A DNA stretch of 35,771 bases from Blautia sp. (GTDB lineage: Bacteria; Bacillota; Clostridia; Lachnospirales; Lachnospiraceae), in the NCBI GenBank assembly GCA_029257805.1, contig JARIAR010000003.1, forward strand, positions 1 to 35,771, read 5' to 3'. The notes beneath the pieces are model-generated. The model saw nothing but the letters and a program-made list of their open reading frames with translations. It did not search any database and was not told the DNA's origin. How positions within the stretch are numbered: position 1 is the stretch's first letter; every line of letters starts with the position of its first letter. The position numbers and the translations under genes were made by a program. Below, piece by piece: positions 33,776-35,771 of the stretch.

Positions 33776-34474
33776 ATGGTGACAAAAGTGAAGCAAATAT
33801 TTTTAGTTGAAGATGATTTGAGTCTGATAAATGGACTTTCATTTACATTGAAAAAACAAGGTTATGGGATAGATGTTGCCCGTACAAGTATCGAAGCACA
33901 GCAGCTTTGGGAGAAGAAAAATTACGATTTGGTTGTGTTGGATGTGTCGCTCCCAGATGGATCCGGCTTTGATCTATGTCAGAAAATCCGGCAGACTTCA
34001 AAGGTTCCGATTATTTTTTTAACAGCGGCAGATGAGGAAACAGATATTATTATGGGGCTGGATATTGGTGGAGATGATTATATTACCAAGCCATTTAAGC
34101 TTTCTATTTTTCTTTCCAGGGTGAATGCATTGCTTCGCAGAAGCGAAAATTTTCAGAAAGAAAATACAGAGATAACATCTAACAATATTCGGGTTGATCT
34201 GTTAAAAAGAGAGGTTTATAAGAATGGTTTGCTATTAGGTTTGACAGCTGGTGAGTACAAGTTGCTGCTTTTATTTTTGAAAAATCCCAATATTGTGCTG
34301 TCAAGTGAGCAGATTTTATCCCAACTTTGGGATCGGGATGAAAACTATATTGACAGCAGTACTTTAACTGTTTATATCCGCAGACTTCGAACAAAAATGG
34401 AGGATGATCCTGCTAATCCCCAAAAAATTGTAACTGTACGTCGTATGGGATACAAATGGGTGGAAAGTAAGTGA
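33776..34474 (+). CDS. OmpR-family response regulator (BceR-like)
   Basis: The protein is 232 residues from ATG 33776; the ribosome-binding site is poor there and GTG codons at 33779 or 33788 are alternatives. The receiver has acidic E12-D13-D14, phospho-acceptor Asp56 in LVVLDVSLPDGSG, Thr83 in FLTAAD and Lys105 in TKPF. The winged-helix domain includes LTAGEYKLLLLFLKNP and TLTVYIRRLRTKMEDD, ending RRMGYKW. The kinase and an ABC ATPase follow, the gene order of peptide-antibiotic sensing modules such as BceRS-BceAB. Confidence 0.94.
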   Translation: MVTKVKQIFLVEDDLSLINGLSFTLKKQGYGIDVARTSIEAQQLWEKKNYDLVVLDVSLPDGSGFDLCQKIRQTSKVPIIFLTAADEETDIIMGLDIGGDDYITKPFKLSIFLSRVNALLRRSENFQKENTEITSNNIRVDLLKREVYKNGLLLGLTAGEYKLLLLFLKNPNIVLSSEQILSQLWDRDENYIDSSTLTVYIRRLRTKMEDDPANPQKIVTVRRMGYKWVESK

Positions 34475-34482
34475 GGCATAGA

Positions 34483-35520
34483 ATGAGATTATTAATTGAC
34501 CGGAAAATCAAGCATCTTTTTCAAGTAATCCTTGCACTGTTAGTGTGCCCTATGGCAGTTTTTACTTTACTGCGTGTCCTGCATATAAAAATGGATGCTG
34601 TGTACATACTGGCAGGGTGGATTTGTGCAGGTATTGGGATTCTTATGGCTTTATATAGATATTTCAGAGAGCAGCATGCGGTAATGGAAAAGGCGATTGA
34701 TCAAATGCATGTTTACCTGGATGGAAACCATGAGATCCGCCTTGATTGTGAAGAAGAGGGGGAATTATATCGTTTATTTCATGAGATAAACTCGCTCGTT
34801 TCTATTTTAAATGCGCATGCTGAAAATGAAGGACGAGCGAAACATTTTATGAAAGATACCATTGCAGATATTTCCCATCAATTAAAAACGCCGCTAGCTG
34901 CCCTTAATATTTATAATGGAATTTTACAGGAAGATTCAGATCAACAGGAAACAGTCAGAGAGTTTACTGCACTGTCAGAACAGGAACTTGACCGAATCGA
35001 TACTTTGGTTCAAAATCTGTTGAAGATAACAAAGTTAGATGCAGGGACAGTTGTATTAGATAAATCCATGGAAAATCTGTTTCAACTTATGACTCAAGTA
35101 GAACGGCACTTTGTTTTTCGGGCCATACAGGAAAATAAAAAGTTGATTTTAGGTGGAAGTGATACAGTAAACTTTTTATGCGATTCGTCGTGGCTGATGG
35201 AGGCTGTTGGTAATGTTGTAAAAAATGCTCTGGACCACACACAGTCTGGAGATACGATTCAGGTTCAGTGGAAAGAACTTCCATCCATGATTCAAATTGT
35301 TGTTACAGACAATGGTGCTGGAATTCATCCGGAAGACCTGCCCCATATTTTCAAGCGGTTTTACCGCAGCCGGTTCTCTAAGGATACACAAGGCATCGGT
35401 CTGGGGTTGCCCCTTGCTAAGATGATTGTAGAGGCACACAGCGGCACCATCGAAGTGGATAGTGAACGAGGCATCGGCACGACCTTTGTGATGAATTTCC
35501 TAATTCCTACAAAATTGTAG
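34483..35520 (+). CDS. Intramembrane-sensing histidine kinase (BceS-like)
   Basis: The start is ATG 34483, six bases after GAGG; a GTG at 34471 overlapping the regulator stop is possible. The protein is 345 residues. Two membrane helices (about 12-33 and 38-58) are separated by only a few residues, so there is almost no external sensor domain. The DHp box is DISHQLKTPLAALN, with His132 the phospho-acceptor. The ATPase domain has VGNVVKNALDHT (N), VTDNGAGIHPEDL (G1), FKRFYRS (F) and GIGLGLPL (G2). Such kinases usually sense through a partner ABC transporter, which fits the ATPase gene downstream. Confidence 0.94.
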   Translation: MRLLIDRKIKHLFQVILALLVCPMAVFTLLRVLHIKMDAVYILAGWICAGIGILMALYRYFREQHAVMEKAIDQMHVYLDGNHEIRLDCEEEGELYRLFHEINSLVSILNAHAENEGRAKHFMKDTIADISHQLKTPLAALNIYNGILQEDSDQQETVREFTALSEQELDRIDTLVQNLLKITKLDAGTVVLDKSMENLFQLMTQVERHFVFRAIQENKKLILGGSDTVNFLCDSSWLMEAVGNVVKNALDHTQSGDTIQVQWKELPSMIQIVVTDNGAGIHPEDLPHIFKRFYRSRFSKDTQGIGLGLPLAKMIVEAHSGTIEVDSERGIGTTFVMNFLIPTKL

Positions 35521-35592
35521 GCTGACTGTCATGTGGCAGTAGGATTTCCATGGTACTCTTTCATTATCAAGTGAGAAAGAGGTGTAAACCAA

Positions 35593-35771
35593 ATGAATTT
35601 ATTAGAGGTCAAACACATTTCAAAGACCTTCGGAACCGGCGAAGCTGCTGTACACGCCCTGCGGGATGTCACCTTTTCGGTTCCGAAGGGTGAATTTGTT
35701 GCAATCGTGGGAGAATCCGGCTCCGGTAAAAGTACCTTGCTCAATATGATCGGTGCATTGGATACCCCTAC
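35593..35771 (+). CDS. ABC transporter ATP-binding protein, BceA/MacB type (partial)
   Basis: The gene starts at ATG 35593 after AGAGGTG and runs off the window after 59 complete codons. It shows [17 protein letters not shown], the [10 protein letters not shown] segment and Walker [20 protein letters not shown], which are characteristic of the LolD/MacB/BceA group. With the two-component system just upstream, it is probably the ATPase of a peptide-antibiotic detoxification transporter, whose large permease should follow beyond the window. Confidence 0.92.
   Translation, partial: MNLLEVKHISKTFGTGEAAVHALRDVTFSVPKGEFVAIVGESGSGKSTLLNMIGALDTP

Noticed and set aside
1..35771. CRISPR array
   Set aside because: No set of regularly spaced near-identical repeats was seen on reading; the short A/T-rich repeats at 1-50 are not array-like.

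Overview
The window looks like a chromosome segment of a low-GC, spore-forming Firmicute, most likely a Lachnospiraceae member. The AT-rich genes with strong GGAGG ribosome-binding sites, the ung-SpoVB-like flippase pair, the tgt-yajC order, the 1.4-kkb-residue-class dual-ATPase activase (1410 aa) and the malP-malQ pair under a LacI regulator all fit this. The genus cannot be fixed from sequence alone.

Layout. (1) 1-4.7 kb is the end of a prophage or skin-like element: a broken hicA with intact hicB, a BRO-N/KilAC antirepressor, a three-module endolysin, a 40-codon piece of a cotJC-type manganese catalase gene, and a large serine recombinase with a small divergent ORF. (2) 4.7-24.8 kb is ordinary host chromosome: a secreted ComEC-like metallo-beta-lactamase protein, tmRNA (ssrA), an OmpR-type two-component system, ung, a MurJ/SpoVB-like flippase, a DUF3592-type membrane protein, a LacI regulator divergent from malP-malQ, a 1410-residue 2-hydroxyacyl-CoA-dehydratase-activase-like protein, tgt, yajC, tRNA-Trp, tRNA-Ser and a serine acetyltransferase. 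(3) 25.05-25.2 kb holds two tRNA-Gly genes. (4) 25.3-27.8 kb is a decaying operon of ECF sigma factor, membrane protein, ABC ATPase and ABC permease. It carries apparent in-frame deletions and two one-base frameshifts, and its last gene is cut off. (5) 27.86-33.55 kb is a GC-rich, degraded mobile island bounded by two similar palindromes. It holds a frameshifted tyrosine integrase, an inverted fusion of two mobilization-region fragments (one a MobA/MobL relaxase), an intact GntR-ABC transporter cassette with a clear operator, and a deleted tnpV. (6) 33.8 kb to the end is a BceRS-like two-component system and the start of a BceA-like ABC ATPase that runs off the window.

How the parts work together. 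malP and malQ degrade maltodextrin/glycogen, with LacI as the likely controller. tmRNA has its own consensus promoter and terminator. The GntR-ABC cassette is probably self-regulated through the inverted repeats over its promoter. The right-hand two-component/ABC set resembles peptide-antibiotic sensing and resistance modules.

The most interesting leads are the cotJC fragment trapped between endolysin and recombinase, the two in-frame ribosome-binding sites inside the endolysin gene, the paired end structures of the 5.7-kb island, and the cluster of frameshifts between 26.8 and 30.4 kb.
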